Source of the DNA: Phycisphaerae bacterium
GTDB taxonomy: Bacteria; Planctomycetota; Phycisphaerae; Sedimentisphaerales; SM23-30
Assembly: GCA_016342495.1 (NCBI GenBank)
Contig: JAEIOG010000001.1
Coordinates: forward strand, 34,949 to 98,948
Length of the DNA stretch: 64,000 nt
Direction of reading: 5' to 3'
Positions 27,166 through 40,100 of this stretch are shown here, piece after piece. Below the pieces are notes generated by a model. That model was not told the origin of the DNA, ran no database searches, and saw only the letters and a list, made by a program, of their open reading frames with translations. Made by a program: the position numbers and the translations under genes. Numbering within the stretch: position 1 is the stretch's first letter; the number at the start of each line of letters is the position of its first letter.

Positions 27166-27379
27166 TCTTTCATACTCCGAGTTACTGTTTTCTACAGAAT
27201 GTTTCGTGGGTCCTTAACTTTTGTTAGACGCAAGTCAAAGCCCACACCCTTTGGGTATTCTATATACTCAACGCGTCTGTGCTATAATGGACAGACACCG
27301 CTCTAGATATAAACCCTATGTAATACCACACATTGGTACTACCAAACAAGCTTATTCACTTATTCAAGGTACACATTTA

Positions 27380-27751
27380 TTATTTAGGACGTTTAGCACC
27401 GTATTTACTACGAGCCTGTTTGCGATTAGCGACACCTAAGGTATCTAATGCACCACGAACGATGTGGTAACGAACACCAGGTAAGTCACGTACGCGGCCG
27501 CCGCGAACTAGAACAATACTATGTTCCTGAAGGTTATGGTCGACACCAGGAATGTAAGCGGTAACTTCCTTACCATTGCTGAGACGAACCCTAGCAACCT
27601 TACGCAAAGCAGAGTTAGGTTTTTTAGGAGTCTGAGTTTTAACCTGTAGACATACGCCCCGGCGTTGTGGGCAATTATCCAAGTCAGGTGACTTACTTTT
27701 GTTCTTAGGCGACTTACGACCATTTCTCACTAATTGATTAATAGTTGGCAT
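27380..27751 (-). CDS. rpsL: 30S ribosomal protein S12 (uS12)
   Basis: A 123-residue decoding-centre protein. It begins [24 protein letters not shown] before the ATG at 27751 decides the start over a longer in-frame extension. The conserved [15 protein letters not shown] keeps the lysine linked to streptomycin sensitivity, and [14 protein letters not shown] is intact. First gene of the str operon after rpoC. Confidence 0.97.
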   Translation of the reverse strand: MPTINQLVRNGRKSPKNKSKSPDLDNCPQRRGVCLQVKTQTPKKPNSALRKVARVRLSNGKEVTAYIPGVDHNLQEHSIVLVRGGRVRDLPGVRYHIVRGALDTLGVANRKQARSKYGAKRPK

Positions 27752-27930
27752 TTTTGCTCCGTATTTTTTCAGAATTTTCTTACAATTCTTCTTGTTTATC
27801 AACATTCTACCGAATCATCACATAATATACTTATCTCTAAAAATGACATAAGTCCTAATGATTGCGGCATTTACCCTAATAATACCAAAAGTAAGATATA
27901 GGATAAGTCGGGTAATATACAGTTTTTTTC

Positions 27931-30900
27931 TTAATCCGTCAAGCCTAATGCTTCTTTTACTGCTTTTTCTGCCAAAGCTTCTTCACTTTGGTATTCTTCG
28001 ATTTCAGCAATTTCAAGCTCAATAGGAACAGGAGGTTTAGCATTATGCTGGATTTTTATACCCAGATAAGGTTTAAAGGCAGTACCAGCGGGAATCAGAT
28101 GGCCAAGAATAACATTTTCTTTCAGGCCTAACAATTGATCGACCTTGCTGGAAATACTAGCTTCGGTGAGCACACGAGTGGTTTCCTGGAAACTAGCCGC
28201 CGAAACAAAACTTTCAGAAGAAAGTGATGCTTTGGTAATACCAAGCAACATAGTTGCACCAGTAGCCGGACGGCATTTTTTGCCAACAGCTTCATCACCA
28301 CCAATAGCAACAATCGGCTCATTAACCTTTGCCAGTTCTTCCTTAGTGATAATCTGACCTTCTTTAAGGTCGCTATCGCCAGGATCGCTGATCTTCAGGC
28401 TTGTTCCCACTGTATCATTAGCACGACGGAAAACAAATTTATCCAGAACATCACCTGGCAATAAATCGGTATCACCTGGATTTTCGCATTTAACTTTGTG
28501 TAGCATCTGATTAATAACAATTTCAATATGTTTATCATTGATATTCTGTTTCTGAGCACGATAAACACTCTGGATTTCACGCAACAGATAATCTTGCAAA
28601 GCTTCTTCACCACGAATTCTAAGAATATCATGGGGTACCAGCGGTCCATCAGTTAAAGGTTCACCAGCAATCACATAATCGCCTGAATGCACCAAAAGGT
28701 GCTTATCATGCGGAACATGATGTTCGATTTCCAAACCGGTATCACTTCGAATAATGATGGTCATCTTACCACGGCGTTTATCGCCGCGTAATTCGACCTG
28801 ACCAGAGATTTCCGCCATCGCTGCCGGTTCTTTAGGCTTACGTGCTTCAAAAACTTCAGTTACACGCGGCAAACCACCGGTAATATCCTGCGTACCAGAA
28901 ATCGCTCGAGGTTGCATAGCTAACATACCACCAGGCTTGATTTCATCGCCTTCTTCAACCTGAATACGAGCCTTGGCAGGCAGGTAATGGAAGTCAAGAA
29001 TATTGCCATCGGGATCTTCGATAACGATGCGCGGATGCTTTTCACCTTTATGTTCGATAACAATTGGTCGTTGTTTTTTACCTTTTTCAATTTCGGTGCG
29101 AATGGTTTCGCCCTCTTCGATATCCTGGAAACGAATGACACCGGTAGCCTCAGATAAAATAGGAACACTATGTGGATCCCATTCAAACAGCGGGTCACTG
29201 GCTTTAACTTCCTGGCCTTCGACAACATGAATATCGGCACCATAAGGCACACGGTAACGATCCAATTCGCGACCTTTATGGTCAAGAATCAAGATTTCGC
29301 CATTACGTTTCAAAGCCAGACGTTTGGTACCACCTTCAATGATAGTATCAACCGCATTTAAGTCATGGTATTTAACTACACCGGCAAGGGCTGTTCTTAA
29401 CTGATGTTCCATAACCGCACGCTCTGCGATACCACCGGTATGGAAAGTACGCATAGTAAGCTGGGTTCCGGGTTCACCAATTGACTGAGCTGCGATAGTA
29501 CCAACAGCTAAGCCTTCTTCAACCATACGTCCGGTACTCATATCTAAACCATAGCAGTTTACACAAAGACCAAGAGGACTTTCGCATGTCATCGGGCTAC
29601 GGACTCGAATAGTATCAAGACCAAGATCCTCAATCTTCTTAGCTTTTTCGTTAGTAATAACTTCATTTTCCAACACGATAGTTTCATCGGTAATAGGATT
29701 ACGGATAGTATCGCGAGCTACGCGACCTTTAATAACTTCGCGTAGCGGAATAGCAACCTGCTCACCTTGATAGATAGCAGATTTATTTATACCTTGTAAT
29801 GTCCCACAATCATAGATATTGACAATAACATTCTGGCAGACATCAGCAAGCTTACGTGTCAGATAACCAGAATCAGCAGTTTTCAATGCGGTATCAGCCA
29901 AACCCTTACGAGCACCATGAGTAGAACTGAAGTATTCCAGAACATTAAGGCCTTCACGGAAGTTAGCCTTAATTGGAGTTTCAATGATTTCACCTGATGG
30001 TTTAGCCATCAATGCACGCATACCAGCAAGCTGTTGAATCTGGTCGATACGACCACGAGCACCGGATTCGGTCATCAAAAATACTGGGTTCAAATAACGT
30101 TTTGGATTATTTACAACCTGCACGCATCGCAGATAATATTTTCTCAAAACAGAATCATGATAAACTTTAGCCAAAGCATCACGTAATGCGTCCTGAGGAG
30201 TTTGCCCAGCTTCAATTTTAACCTTATCATTAAATCTAGGTATCAAATTAGAAGATTGCCTTGCTCTCATCGGTCTAGGCTCACTATCTGGATAAGATAA
30301 AATCAATGCTTGTTCCAAAATCTCAAGCTGCTCTTTTGAAAGCTTTACTCCGTCTTCTTCGGTAGCAACAAACATATATGTGCTTAAAACTTCACCAAGA
30401 TATTTTTCACGCCATCTTTTCCAATGTTTTTCAATCCACTTGTCGCGATTGTTTTCAATTTCATTTAATTGTAATTTCACATCATCTGCACTATATGAAC
30501 TCAAACCATTTTTGATTTGATATTCTTCTTCATCAGCATAACGACTAAGCATATTATCACTAGTTAAATCGCCAGAAAAATGCATACCGATTCTTGTATA
30601 TACGGTATTATTAGAGCCAGCACCAGCAAGTCCAATATAACCCTCATTAACTCTTCCTGTCTCAGCATTCCGGAAAAAGTACACGCCTTGGCATTTCAAT
30701 TCATTAGAGGTTCTATCCCCACATGTAATCCAAGAGGTTTCCTGATCTCTACGGGTATCATTTTCCAGTTCAATCATCATTTCATTGGTAACCTGCACAC
30801 GAGCATGTGTCCAGGCATCAATAATCTGATTGTAGCGTTCGCCATCGGTCAAAGCACCGGCATCGTAATTTGCCTGAACTTGATCGACACGAGCCTGGGT

Positions 30901-32856
30901 AACATCAATAATTGCTTGTTTTTTTGTTGGGATTTTCAGATCTTTAACACCCATGGACAGCCCAGCGATAGTCGCCATTTTGAAGCCAAGTTCTTTAATA
31001 TCATCAAGCAAGTCAATAGTTTTGGCACGTCCGGCATATTCATAGCAATCGCTAATAACACGGCTTAAGCCTTTATTTCCAAGTTTATGATTATAGAAAG
31101 GCATTTCTTCCGAAAGAATATCATTAAAAATACAACGACCTGCAGTCGAATTAATTACCGCACCATATTCACTATAGCTACCATCTTCATGGCGAGCGCG
31201 TTTGTTCTTAGGCAGACGAAGCTTCACATCGGCATGAATAGAGACCTTGCCCATGTCATAAGCCATCATCGCTTCAGTTGGGGTGCAAAAAGCCATCCCT
31301 GCACCTTTTTGGTCAGGTCGCATCAGGGTAATGTAAAAATTACCCAAAACGATATCCTGGGAAGGCGACATGATAGGCGATCCATTTGCTGGAGAGAAAA
31401 TATTATTAGGTGTCAGCATCAAAATATGGGCTTCTGCCTGAGCTTCGATACTTAAAGGCAAATGCACAGCCATCTGATCACCATCAAAGTCAGCATTAAA
31501 GCCACTACAAGTCAACGGATGAAGCTTAATAGCATTACCTTCGACCAGCTTAGGTTCAAACGCCTGAATACCCATTCTATGCAGAGTAGGTGCACGGTTA
31601 AGCAATACTGGATGGCCATCAATGACTTCTTCCAATACATCCCATACACATTCATCACGGCGTTCGAGCATTTTCTTAGCACTTTTGATGGTGTCGGCCA
31701 TTCCTAATTCTTTCAGGCGGCGAATAATGAAAGGCTGGTATAATTCCAGCGCGATCTTCTTAGGTAATCCGCACTGATACAATTTAAGTTCAGGGCCAAC
31801 AACAATAACTGAACGAGCTGAATAATCAACACGCTTACCGAGTAGATTTTCACGGAAACGACCCTGTTTACCTTTGATCATATCAGTCAAAGATTTCAAA
31901 GGACGATTGCTGCTACCCAGAACCGGGCGACGACAACGGCCATTATCAAACAAAGCATCGACCGCCTGCTGAAGCATACGTTTTTCATTACGGATAATGA
32001 CTTCCGGTGCATTCAGGTCAACAAGTTTTTTCAGACGATTGTTACGATTAATAATTCTGCGATACAGATCATTAAGATCACTGGTAGCAAAATTACCACT
32101 TTCCAGTAACACCAAAGGTCGCAATTCCGGTGGGATAACCGGTATTACATCCAGTACCATGTAACTGGGTTCATTTTCACTCTGGCGTAAAGATTCGATA
32201 ATCTTTAACCGTTTAGTGATTTCTTTAGTTTTTTGCTGACTATTAGTTTTATGGAGTTCATCCCGCAAAGTAACTGCAGACTGGGCGAGATCCATTGCGG
32301 TAAGCAATGAAAGAACTGCGCCTGCCCCCATTTCAGCAGTAAACGAACGTTCGCCGTAATTTTCCACAGCACGGCGAAACTCTTCTTCGTTCAATAGCTG
32401 TTTCAATTTAAGATTAGACGTACCGACATCGGTAACGACATAATCCTGATAGTAAATAACTTTTTCAAGGTCGGCTGTCTTCATAGCCAGCAGATTCGCC
32501 AGGCGTGAAGGCATCGCCTTAAAGAACCAGATATGGACAACCGGAGCCGCCAGGGAAATATGTCCCATGCGTTTTCTACGAACCCGGCTATGTGTCACCT
32601 TGACCTGGCAACGATCACAAATGATACCTTTAAATTTGGTACCTTTATATTTACCACAAGCACATTCCCAGTCTCTTTCGGGACCAAAAATACGTTCGCA
32701 AAACAGACCATCTTTTTCTGGTCTATAGGTACGATAATTGATTGTCTCAGGCTTGCGAACTTCACCATAGGACCAGCTGCGGATATCATTGGCGCTGGCT
32801 AAACTGATTTTCACGGAACCATAATCATTAATACGATCGTAAATCGATTCTCCCAT
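27931..32856 (-). CDS. rpoC: DNA-directed RNA polymerase subunit beta' with a large internal insertion
   Basis: 1641 residues. The zinc ribbon near the N-terminus has C65, C67, C80 and C83. The catalytic NADFDGD is at 454-460, with three Asp chelating the active-site Mg. The second zinc site is C1017, C1091, C1098 and C1101. The trigger-loop region [20 protein letters not shown] is intact. About 200 residues (roughly 700-915) lie between the rim-helix segment [17 protein letters not shown] and [14 protein letters not shown]; in E. coli these two are separated by under 20 residues. The insertion contains a soluble mixed fold with several Trp and charged residues and no intein-type splice residues. 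Its DNA is more AT-rich than the flanks. It follows rpoB by 96 bases. Confidence 0.97.
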   Translation of the reverse strand: MGESIYDRINDYGSVKISLASANDIRSWSYGEVRKPETINYRTYRPEKDGLFCERIFGPERDWECACGKYKGTKFKGIICDRCQVKVTHSRVRRKRMGHISLAAPVVHIWFFKAMPSRLANLLAMKTADLEKVIYYQDYVVTDVGTSNLKLKQLLNEEEFRRAVENYGERSFTAEMGAGAVLSLLTAMDLAQSAVTLRDELHKTNSQQKTKEITKRLKIIESLRQSENEPSYMVLDVIPVIPPELRPLVLLESGNFATSDLNDLYRRIINRNNRLKKLVDLNAPEVIIRNEKRMLQQAVDALFDNGRCRRPVLGSSNRPLKSLTDMIKGKQGRFRENLLGKRVDYSARSVIVVGPELKLYQCGLPKKIALELYQPFIIRRLKELGMADTIKSAKKMLERRDECVWDVLEEVIDGHPVLLNRAPTLHRMGIQAFEPKLVEGNAIKLHPLTCSGFNADFDGDQMAVHLPLSIEAQAEAHILMLTPNNIFSPANGSPIMSPSQDIVLGNFYITLMRPDQKGAGMAFCTPTEAMMAYDMGKVSIHADVKLRLPKNKRARHEDGSYSEYGAVINSTAGRCIFNDILSEEMPFYNHKLGNKGLSRVISDCYEYAGRAKTIDLLDDIKELGFKMATIAGLSMGVKDLKIPTKKQAIIDVTQARVDQVQANYDAGALTDGERYNQIIDAWTHARVQVTNEMMIELENDTRRDQETSWITCGDRTSNELKCQGVYFFRNAETGRVNEGYIGLAGAGSNNTVYTRIGMHFSGDLTSDNMLSRYADEEEYQIKNGLSSYSADDVKLQLNEIENNRDKWIEKHWKRWREKYLGEVLSTYMFVATEEDGVKLSKEQLEILEQALILSYPDSEPRPMRARQSSNLIPRFNDKVKIEAGQTPQDALRDALAKVYHDSVLRKYYLRCVQVVNNPKRYLNPVFLMTESGARGRIDQIQQLAGMRALMAKPSGEIIETPIKANFREGLNVLEYFSSTHGARKGLADTALKTADSGYLTRKLADVCQNVIVNIYDCGTLQGINKSAIYQGEQVAIPLREVIKGRVARDTIRNPITDETIVLENEVITNEKAKKIEDLGLDTIRVRSPMTCESPLGLCVNCYGLDMSTGRMVEEGLAVGTIAAQSIGEPGTQLTMRTFHTGGIAERAVMEHQLRTALAGVVKYHDLNAVDTIIEGGTKRLALKRNGEILILDHKGRELDRYRVPYGADIHVVEGQEVKASDPLFEWDPHSVPILSEATGVIRFQDIEEGETIRTEIEKGKKQRPIVIEHKGEKHPRIVIEDPDGNILDFHYLPAKARIQVEEGDEIKPGGMLAMQPRAISGTQDITGGLPRVTEVFEARKPKEPAAMAEISGQVELRGDKRRGKMTIIIRSDTGLEIEHHVPHDKHLLVHSGDYVIAGEPLTDGPLVPHDILRIRGEEALQDYLLREIQSVYRAQKQNINDKHIEIVINQMLHKVKCENPGDTDLLPGDVLDKFVFRRANDTVGTSLKISDPGDSDLKEGQIITKEELAKVNEPIVAIGGDEAVGKKCRPATGATMLLGITKASLSSESFVSAASFQETTRVLTEASISSKVDQLLGLKENVILGHLIPAGTAFKPYLGIKIQHNAKPPVPIELEIAEIEEYQSEEALAEKAVKEALGLTD

Positions 32857-32952
32857 TTGGGATACTCCTATTTACATTTGTTATATTCAAAGAGAAAAGC
32901 AAACAACTATTAGCTAATCTCGTTTTTTCACTGACGTTTTTCTTGCCAGATA

Positions 32953-35900
32953 CTAATTAATACGTTTTTTCTCAAGCTGCATATTCAGGCCCAGACCTCG
33001 AATTTCGTTGCACAATACTTCGAATGACACTGGCGTTCCAGCTTCAAGAATATTGGTGCCTTTAACCATAGATTCATAAATCTTAGTTCGGCCTTCGACA
33101 TCATCAGACTTAACAGTCAGCAATTCCTGTAAGAGATAAGCTGTGCCATATGCTTCAAGACCCCAAACTTCCATTTCACCAAAGCGTTGGCCACCGGTTC
33201 TGGCTTTACCACCCAGAGGTTGCTGGGTAATCAAGCTGTATGGTCCGGTCGCACGAGCATGGATCTTGTCATCTACCAGATGATGCAGTTTCAGCAGATA
33301 CATATAACCAACAGTAACTGTCTGTTCAAAAGGTTCACCGGTTCGGCCATCATATACCGTCAATTTACAATCATCGGGCATTTGGACATAAACCTGATTG
33401 ACATCGGGAGCAACTTTCTTTTCTTCAACTTCAGCAGACCTTTTCCGCACTAGTTCATTAGCTTCATCGATAGTTTCGAAAAGCTGTTTTTCATTGGCAC
33501 CATCAAAGGCTGGATTAACGGCCTGAATGCCCAGCATTTTTGCGGCCCAACCCAAGTGAGTTTCGAGCACCTGCCCAACATTCATACGTCCCGGAACACC
33601 CAATGGATTCAATAAGATATCCAAAGGTGTGCCATCTTCCAGATAAGGCATATCTTCGATAGGCATGATTCTGGCGATAACACCTTTGTTACCGTGACGG
33701 CCTGCCATCTTATCACCAACTGAAAGACGACGTTTCGTTGCAATATAAACCTTAACCATTTCCAGCACGCCAGATGGCAATTCATCGCCACGTTTCATCT
33801 GCTGGAGTTTACGAGCTCTTTCTTCCTGGAGTTCAACAATACGATTCCAGAAAGTCTTGACAATGTCGTCGACTTCATTTTTCTTGTCGCCGGCATCGAT
33901 CCAGCTCAAATCAAAGCTATCAACCTGTTCAAGGACGATTTCATCATTTTCGCTGGCACCCATTTTCTGCTTGGTAGCAGGGTCAACAGCGGTAATATCA
34001 AATTTGTCATGCAAAGCTTTGGCCATCATACGGAACATGTCAGCAATTTTATGTGACATATCTTTTCCATAAGCAACCATTGATTCTTGAAGATTTTTCT
34101 TCTGTTCATCGCTCATGTACATGCGTCGGCTAAAGCGTTTGGCTTCAATAACAGTGCCGGCTTCACCCGATGGAACTTCCAGCGAATCATTTTTGACATC
34201 TTCACCTGCACGGCCAAAAATAGCGTATAATAATTTTTCTTCAGGAGAGAGCTCACTTTTGCTTTTCGGTGAAACTTTTCCGACAAGAATATCGCCAGGT
34301 TTAACACTGGTACCGATTTGCACGATACCGTTTTCGTCCAGATTAGCCAATGCCTTTTCAGAAACATTGGGAATATCACGCGTGAACTCTTCGCGACCTA
34401 ACTTGGTCTCACGACATTCAACATCATGTTCTTCAATATGAATACTTGTGAATACATCATCTTTAACCAGTCTTTGACTGATCAAGATCGCATCCTCAAA
34501 ATTATAGCCATCAAACATCATAAAGCCAATCAGCACATTACGTCCCAGAGCCAACTCTGCCTTGTATGTTGAAGCACCATCGGCGATAACGTCATCAGCT
34601 TTGACTTTCTGTCCCAGTTCAACAATTGGTTTCTGGGTCTGACAGGTTCTTTCGTTGAGACCTGAGAATTTACGTAAGACATATTCATCGGCGTCATCAA
34701 GAATAATACGCTCAGCATCTACATAAGTAACTACACCGTCCCGACGAGCTTTGACAATCATCGAGCTATTAATAGCCACTACACGCTCCATGCCGGTAGC
34801 GATAATGGGGGGTTCTGAGCAAAGCAAAGGCACAGCCTGTCGTTGCATATTAGAACCCATAAGAGCCCGGTTAGCATCATCATGTTCCAAAAATGGGATC
34901 AATGCAGCAGAGACACCAATAGTCTGCATAGTGGAGACATCAACAAATTCAATATCGCTGCTTTCGGCCTGAGCCAAATCGCCATCTACACGAGCCAGCA
35001 CCATGCCTTCAACCAGATTATCAGTTCCTGGTATAATAACATCCATCGGTGCCAGAATCGCTTCGATTTCCTGATCTGCACGCAAGAATGTCAATTCACC
35101 TAGTTTTCCGTTTTCAACCTTGCGATAAGGCGTAACCAGAAAACCATATTCATCAACCGCTGAGTAAAGACTCAAAGAAGAAATCAAACCAATATTGGTT
35201 CCTTCAGGAGTTTCAATTGGGCATATTCTGCCATAGTGACTGATATGTACATCGCGGACTTCAAAGCCAGCACGTTTACGGTTAAGACCGCCAGGGCCCA
35301 AAGCAGATAAACGCCGTTCATGGGTCAACTGGCTCAGCGGGTTAGTCTGATCGACCACCTGCGATAATTCGCCGCGACCAAAGAAGAATTCAACCGCACT
35401 GGTAACAGACTTGCTATTAACAAGTTCTGCTATTCTGCTGATTTCATCTAAATCTTTAATGCTCATTCTTTCCTGAACACTGCGACGAAGCTTGAGCAAA
35501 CCCTTACGGATTTCATCAGCGGCCAATTCATCGATGGTACGTAATCTTCTGTTGCCCAGATGATCGATATCATCGATGATACCGACGCTACTGCGCAGGC
35601 CAAGAATATATTTCATAGAATTGACAAAATCTTCCGGGCGCAAAGTCATTTCTTCTTCGCTAACATCCTGATCGAATTTACGATTCAGACGAAAACGACC
35701 GACACGGCCCAGACGATAACGATTTTCATCGTAAAATTTTTCTGAAAATAAAGATCTGGCTTTTTCCAGATTTGTGGGATTACCGGGCCTTAAACGATTA
35801 TAAATACGGAGTAAAGCCTGTTCGTAATCTTCAGTCTGATCTTCAGCTAATGTATTAAATATAACGGGATCCACTTTAGTGCAGATCTCGATTGAAGTTA

Positions 35901-36690
35901 AAGTTGATTGCTGGATTCTTTCCAGATTTTCACCAATCTGGCAGCCAGCTTTGACCATTTCTTCGCCAGTTTCGGTATCAATGATAGAACCAACTGCCCA
36001 CATTTCTGCTTTAAGTTTTTCTACCGCAACTTTTTTGGTTGGATAAAATTCCCGAATAATATTTTCGGTTGAACTATATTTTTCGTCCATTGCCCGTAGG
36101 AACGTAGTGGCCGGGATTTTACCGGATTGATCAATACGAACAATTAAAACGTCTTTTTTTGTAACATTTAATTCGATCCAGCTTCCACGCTCTGGAATAA
36201 CTCTACAGGCGTGTAGCGGCCGGTCGCCTTCCTGACTATCGATAACAAAATCAACACCAGGACTGCGATGGAGCTGATTTACAATAACTCTTTCAGCACC
36301 ATTAATTATAAATTCTCCGCCACCTATCATGATAGGCATTTCGCCCAGATAAATATTGTCTTCCATTACGTCTTCGCGTTCTTTTCGAACCAGACGACAA
36401 CGGATTCTGAATGGCCGACCATAAGTCAGTCGCAACTGACGACACTCATCTGTGCTGTAGCGGGGCTTGCCAAGATCATAACTTATGTATTCCAGCTTAG
36501 CTGTTTCGTCATAGCTGACGACGGGGAATACTTCACGAAGCAAATTTTCCAGACCTGCGATATTACGTTGTTCTGGGGCGGTATCCACCTGCAGAAACTT
36601 CGCGTAACTATTCTTCTGAATATCACTTAATCCGGGGATTTTTACCGAGGTGGAATACTTGCCGAAATGACGAATGTCCTTGTATGACAT
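32953..36690 (-). CDS. rpoB: DNA-directed RNA polymerase subunit beta
   Basis: 1245 residues. AGGAG before the ATG at 36690 gives the start [16 protein letters not shown]; a longer in-frame start at 36711 is not supported. The rifampicin-pocket region has [20 protein letters not shown] followed by [18 protein letters not shown], with the usual drug-contact residues. The C-terminal [20 protein letters not shown] is the beta clamp signature. No large insertion was noticed. It forms a pair with rpoC and follows rplL after a hairpin-bearing gap. Confidence 0.98.
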   Translation of the reverse strand: MSYKDIRHFGKYSTSVKIPGLSDIQKNSYAKFLQVDTAPEQRNIAGLENLLREVFPVVSYDETAKLEYISYDLGKPRYSTDECRQLRLTYGRPFRIRCRLVRKEREDVMEDNIYLGEMPIMIGGGEFIINGAERVIVNQLHRSPGVDFVIDSQEGDRPLHACRVIPERGSWIELNVTKKDVLIVRIDQSGKIPATTFLRAMDEKYSSTENIIREFYPTKKVAVEKLKAEMWAVGSIIDTETGEEMVKAGCQIGENLERIQQSTLTSIEICTKVDPVIFNTLAEDQTEDYEQALLRIYNRLRPGNPTNLEKARSLFSEKFYDENRYRLGRVGRFRLNRKFDQDVSEEEMTLRPEDFVNSMKYILGLRSSVGIIDDIDHLGNRRLRTIDELAADEIRKGLLKLRRSVQERMSIKDLDEISRIAELVNSKSVTSAVEFFFGRGELSQVVDQTNPLSQLTHERRLSALGPGGLNRKRAGFEVRDVHISHYGRICPIETPEGTNIGLISSLSLYSAVDEYGFLVTPYRKVENGKLGELTFLRADQEIEAILAPMDVIIPGTDNLVEGMVLARVDGDLAQAESSDIEFVDVSTMQTIGVSAALIPFLEHDDANRALMGSNMQRQAVPLLCSEPPIIATGMERVVAINSSMIVKARRDGVVTYVDAERIILDDADEYVLRKFSGLNERTCQTQKPIVELGQKVKADDVIADGASTYKAELALGRNVLIGFMMFDGYNFEDAILISQRLVKDDVFTSIHIEEHDVECRETKLGREEFTRDIPNVSEKALANLDENGIVQIGTSVKPGDILVGKVSPKSKSELSPEEKLLYAIFGRAGEDVKNDSLEVPSGEAGTVIEAKRFSRRMYMSDEQKKNLQESMVAYGKDMSHKIADMFRMMAKALHDKFDITAVDPATKQKMGASENDEIVLEQVDSFDLSWIDAGDKKNEVDDIVKTFWNRIVELQEERARKLQQMKRGDELPSGVLEMVKVYIATKRRLSVGDKMAGRHGNKGVIARIMPIEDMPYLEDGTPLDILLNPLGVPGRMNVGQVLETHLGWAAKMLGIQAVNPAFDGANEKQLFETIDEANELVRKRSAEVEEKKVAPDVNQVYVQMPDDCKLTVYDGRTGEPFEQTVTVGYMYLLKLHHLVDDKIHARATGPYSLITQQPLGGKARTGGQRFGEMEVWGLEAYGTAYLLQELLTVKSDDVEGRTKIYESMVKGTNILEAGTPVSFEVLCNEIRGLGLNMQLEKKRIN

Positions 36691-36962
36691 CTGTGTCTCC
36701 TGAATAGGCAATTGCCCTTATATCCACTTAAAAGCAGAATAACCTTTATCCTGTCTTTTTTGATAATACCTTAGCGATCACATTAAAACCCAAAGGGTTG
36801 CAATAATAGTTTTATTTGGGTTGCCCAAAAAAAATATCATCCAAGGCACATCACACAACTTATTTACATAATCTGTATTTATCTTCTTCAAATCAGATGT
36901 CGTTTAACAACTTATGCACTACAGACTATATTAAAGCTGACCAATGCCAACTTAAATTATAC

Positions 36963-36990
36963 CAGGTGGAGTTCCAAAGAACTCCACCTG
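36963..36990 (-). promoter_or_regulatory. Perfect 12-bp hairpin between rplL and rpoB
   Basis: CAGGTGGAGTTC pairs perfectly with GAACTCCACCTG around a four-base loop just past the rplL stop. The sequence after the stem is only moderately T-rich, so it looks like an attenuator or an RNA-processing site. The rplL-rpoB junction of E. coli holds both kinds. Confidence 0.7.
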
Positions 36991-37002
36991 ATACATATAT
37001 AC

Positions 37003-37404
37003 TTATTTAAGTTCGACAGTAGCGCCAACTTCTTCCAATGCTTTGCGAAGTGCTTCAGCATCATCTTTGCTAAGACCTTCTTTGATTGCTTTAGGTGCAT
37101 TATCAACGATATCTTTAGCTTCTTTAAGCCCAAGGCCAGTTGCGGCTCGAACTTCTTTAATAACTTTGATTTTCTGATCGCCAACTTCTTTAAGAATTAC
37201 ATCGAAAGCTGTTTGCTCTTCAGCAGCGGCTTCGCCACCAGCGGCAGGACCAGCCATCATAACTGCGCCACCGGCTGCAGGTTCAATGCCGTGTTCTTCT
37301 TTTAGATAATCAGCCAATTCTTTTGCCTGTAAAAGAGTCAAACCAACGATTTTATCGCCGATAGCTTTGATGTCTTCATTCCAGGTTCTTGCTTCATCAG
37401 TCAT
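37003..37404 (-). CDS. rplL: 50S ribosomal protein L7/L12 (bL12)
   Basis: A 133-residue stalk protein that recruits translation GTPases. GGAG before the ATG at 37404 sets the start [17 protein letters not shown]; a longer in-frame upstream extension is not real. The N-terminal dimer domain is followed by an Ala/Gly-rich hinge (about 48-62), and the C-terminal domain has [20 protein letters not shown] with LVD replaced by IVD. It follows rplJ by 107 bases. Confidence 0.97.
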   Translation of the reverse strand: MTDEARTWNEDIKAIGDKIVGLTLLQAKELADYLKEEHGIEPAAGGAVMMAGPAAGGEAAAEEQTAFDVILKEVGDQKIKVIKEVRAATGLGLKEAKDIVDNAPKAIKEGLSKDDAEALRKALEEVGATVELK

Positions 37405-37511
37405 TTGTAAACTCCATATTTTCTTCGTCAAGTCAGTTGCCAAAGCTACACCGCTTCGTTTAACCTCGTAAGGGCAAATCACTCAAACAAGTTTTATATA
37501 ATCTTCTGCAA

Positions 37512-38036
37512 TTAAGCAGCTTCTTCTTCTTTTTCGATGATTGATTTAATGCAACCAGCGATAATGCCTGCAGGCCCGGAAATTGCACCGGCAACACTGC
37601 GACCAGGTGACATAGCCAACATAACAACTTCGCCCTGCTGTTCTGCACGGGTAAGCATTTTGGAAACATCAGCAGCGGTCGTGGCATCTAACACCTGACC
37701 TTCAAGATAGCCACCTTTGACTTCTAAAGCTTTAAGCTTCTTGGCCCAGTCAACCAACACCTTAGCAACATCTACGATACTTTGGCCGCCGTATGCTATT
37801 GCACAAGGTCCAACCATAATATTTTCCATACCGGAAATGCCATGATCTTCAAATGCTCTTAAAGCAAGAGAATTTTTAACTACTTTAACTGTAATGTCTT
37901 TGTCAGCCAGGTCGCCACGAAATTCATTGTTTTCGTTACCGGTCAAACCTCTAAGAGACACAACCATTAACTCATTGATGCCATCAAATGTGCTGGCCAA
38001 CTCGTTCTGAATATATCCTTTGATTGTTTTACTCAT
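37512..38036 (-). CDS. rplJ: 50S ribosomal protein L10 (uL10)
   Basis: A 174-residue stalk base protein. The blocks VVSLRGLTGNENNEFRGDL and VKVVKNSLALRAFEDHGISG identify it, and the C-terminal helix that binds L12 dimers is present. It lies 17 bases after rplA, so there is no room for a separate L10 leader promoter. Confidence 0.96.
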   Translation of the reverse strand: MSKTIKGYIQNELASTFDGINELMVVSLRGLTGNENNEFRGDLADKDITVKVVKNSLALRAFEDHGISGMENIMVGPCAIAYGGQSIVDVAKVLVDWAKKLKALEVKGGYLEGQVLDATTAADVSKMLTRAEQQGEVVMLAMSPGRSVAGAISGPAGIIAGCIKSIIEKEEEAA

Positions 38037-38053
38037 CTTAGCCTCTCTTTATA

Positions 38054-38737
38054 TTAAAGTGCCACTTCAACTGACGGACTCATAGTCGCAGTGATGCACA
38101 GTTTTTTGATATAAGTACCTTTTACCACAGAAGGACGCATTTTCTTGATTGTATCAACAAAAGCCTGGATATTATCAACTAACTTGTCAGCTTCAAAATC
38201 AATTTTACCTACTGGAATATGTACGTTTCCACCACTATCGTTACGAAACTCGACTTTACCTGCAGCAAATTCTCTTACTGCATCTGCAACTTTTGGAGTT
38301 ACCGTTCCACTTTTAGGTGAAGGCATTTTACCCTGTGGGCCTAAAACACGGCCTAATTTACCAACCTGGCCCATCATTTTTGGATGTGCGATTGCGACAT
38401 CAAAATCTAACCACCCATCCTGAACTTTTTTAACAAGGTCAACGTCGCCAACTTCAAATGCCCCGGCGGCCTTGGCAGCTTCGGCATCAGCGCCATCAGC
38501 AAAACAAATAACTTTCAATGTTTTACCGATACCGTGAGGTAACGAAATTGCGCTACGAATAGCCTGGTCGGCCTGACGTGGGTCAATTCCTAAATGTACC
38601 ACACATTCTACTGTCTGGTTAAACTTTACGGACTTCCAGCTCTGCACCTTTTTGACAGCGTCAGCCAATGGCAACGCTTCTTTGGTGAAAGCAGCAAAGT
38701 CTTTTTTGTAACGTTTGCTTCTTTTTTCTAATCGCAT
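38054..38737 (-). CDS. rplA: 50S ribosomal protein L1 (uL1)
   Basis: A 227-residue protein of the L1 stalk that guides E-site tRNA. The blocks [40 protein letters not shown] and [15 protein letters not shown] are diagnostic. It is separated from rplK by 282 bases, in contrast to the tight rplK-rplA pair of many bacteria. Confidence 0.97.
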   Translation of the reverse strand: MRLEKRSKRYKKDFAAFTKEALPLADAVKKVQSWKSVKFNQTVECVVHLGIDPRQADQAIRSAISLPHGIGKTLKVICFADGADAEAAKAAGAFEVGDVDLVKKVQDGWLDFDVAIAHPKMMGQVGKLGRVLGPQGKMPSPKSGTVTPKVADAVREFAAGKVEFRNDSGGNVHIPVGKIDFEADKLVDNIQAFVDTIKKMRPSVVKGTYIKKLCITATMSPSVEVAL

Positions 38738-39019
38738 AATATACCTTTCTATGCTCCCACTGTCAGCGGCCGTGGTACGCCGTGTTATCTATACGACAAT
38801 AAACAGACTTTCGGCAACTAATCATCACCGAAATTCTGTTTGGTAATCATCTTTAATGATCCGCTTAAAGATTCGTTAAACGAACCCCAAGCCAAATTGT
38901 ATAAGTTATCAACAACAGTTGACAACTCTATTTACCAACAAATTTGCATAAAAAAGTAATTTGCTAATTTGCGGAATTAGTATTTTTCACAAACACCAGA
39001 CAGTAAGAGAAATAAAAGA
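38738..39019. other. rplK-rplA intergenic region
   Basis: 282 bases without a gene. On the minus strand it includes a 6+1+6 palindrome (TTCGTTTAACGAA, near 38873-38885) and a smaller one (TCATTAAAGATGA) beside it, in the leader of rplA. These could be an L1-binding or processing structure, but no match to a known L1 site was worked out. Confidence 0.35.
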
Positions 39020-39445
39020 TTAACCTTCTATTTCGATACCCATGCTGCGAGCTGTACCTTCGATCATTTTACCTGCCTGCTCAACTGAAAATGCATTAAG
39101 ATCATTAAATTTGGTCTTAGCGATTTCAGCTATTTGAGCGGATGTGACTTTACCAACTTTTTCTTTGTTTGGTACACCACTGCCTTTTTGTAAGCCTGCC
39201 GCCTGTTTCAGCAATGCAGCTGCAGGTGGGCTTTTGATTACAAAATCAAATGTTCGGTCAGCATATACAGTAATAACACAAGGAACAACCATACCGTTTA
39301 ATTCTTTGGTACGTTCATTAAACTGTGAAACAAACTGTCCGATATTTACACCATGTTGACCCAGTGCAGGGCCAATTGGTGGTGCTGGGGTAGCTTGGCC
39401 ACCCTTTGCTTGTATTTTAATTTGACCGGTTACTTCTTTGGCCAT
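39020..39445 (-). CDS. rplK: 50S ribosomal protein L11 (uL11)
   Basis: A 141-residue protein of the GTPase-associated centre. The blocks [35 protein letters not shown] and the C-terminal [17 protein letters not shown] are diagnostic. It follows nusG by 50 bases. Confidence 0.98.
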   Translation of the reverse strand: MAKEVTGQIKIQAKGGQATPAPPIGPALGQHGVNIGQFVSQFNERTKELNGMVVPCVITVYADRTFDFVIKSPPAAALLKQAAGLQKGSGVPNKEKVGKVTSAQIAEIAKTKFNDLNAFSVEQAGKMIEGTARSMGIEIEG

Positions 39446-39495
39446 TCTTCTTGCCTCTTTGTTTTTATATAAACTTCAGTTAAACTTAAACTATG

Positions 39496-40089
39496 CTAGA
39501 CCTTCTCGATTTGCCAATATTCAATATCTAATGGCGTAGCACGTCCAAATATTGTTACGATAACTCTTACTGTACCTTTTTCATTGTCAATATCCTCGAC
39601 AGTTCCTTCAAAGCCTTCAAAAGAACCACCTTTAATTTTGACTGCGTCGCCTTTGGAGAATTCAACATGAATTGATGGAGAATCTTTGGCAGAATCGGTC
39701 TGATGAAGCATTTTAGCAACATCAGCATCACTCATGGGTGAAGGCTTACCGCCGGTTCCAATAAATTCGCCAACCCCAGCTGTTTCTTTTATGACAAACC
39801 AGGCCTTTTCGGGAATCGAATTATTTTCATCTAAGGCGATTTCCATAAATACATAACCCGGATAAAGCTTTCTTTCGTATACTCTTGTTTGAGAGCCACG
39901 AACGCTTTTAACTTTTTCGGTTGGAACCAGAATACGAGTGACTAATTCTTGCAGACATTCAATCTGAATTTTCCGAATTAATGCCTCCTTGACATTATCT
40001 TCACGATTAGAAGCTACACGAAGCACACACCAACGTCTGTTTTCGCTGGGAACACTTGATTCATTTGTTTGTACTTCATTATCAGTCAC
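39496..40089 (-). CDS. nusG: Transcription termination/antitermination protein NusG
   Basis: A 197-residue elongation factor. The NGN domain begins with RRWCVLRVASNREDNVKEAL and includes RKLYPGYVFMEIALD. The C-terminal KOW domain has FSKGDAVKIKGGSFEGFEG. The start is a GTG at 40087-40089 with GAGG upstream. It lies 11 bases after secE, the standard secE-nusG pair. Confidence 0.97.
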   Translation of the reverse strand: MTDNEVQTNESSVPSENRRWCVLRVASNREDNVKEALIRKIQIECLQELVTRILVPTEKVKSVRGSQTRVYERKLYPGYVFMEIALDENNSIPEKAWFVIKETAGVGEFIGTGGKPSPMSDADVAKMLHQTDSAKDSPSIHVEFSKGDAVKIKGGSFEGFEGTVEDIDNEKGTVRVIVTIFGRATPLDIEYWQIEKV

Positions 40090-40100
40090 TTATATATACC

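Noticed and set aside
27166..27379. Possible tRNA or structured element between rpsG and rpsL
   Set aside because: There is a 6-bp inverted repeat (GTCTGT with ACAGAC, 10-base loop) and a small CCC/GGG palindrome, but no cloverleaf and no terminator tail.
30110..30760. Intein in RpoC
   Set aside because: The inserted segment lacks the Cys/Ser start and the His-Asn end needed for splicing, and there is no endonuclease motif.
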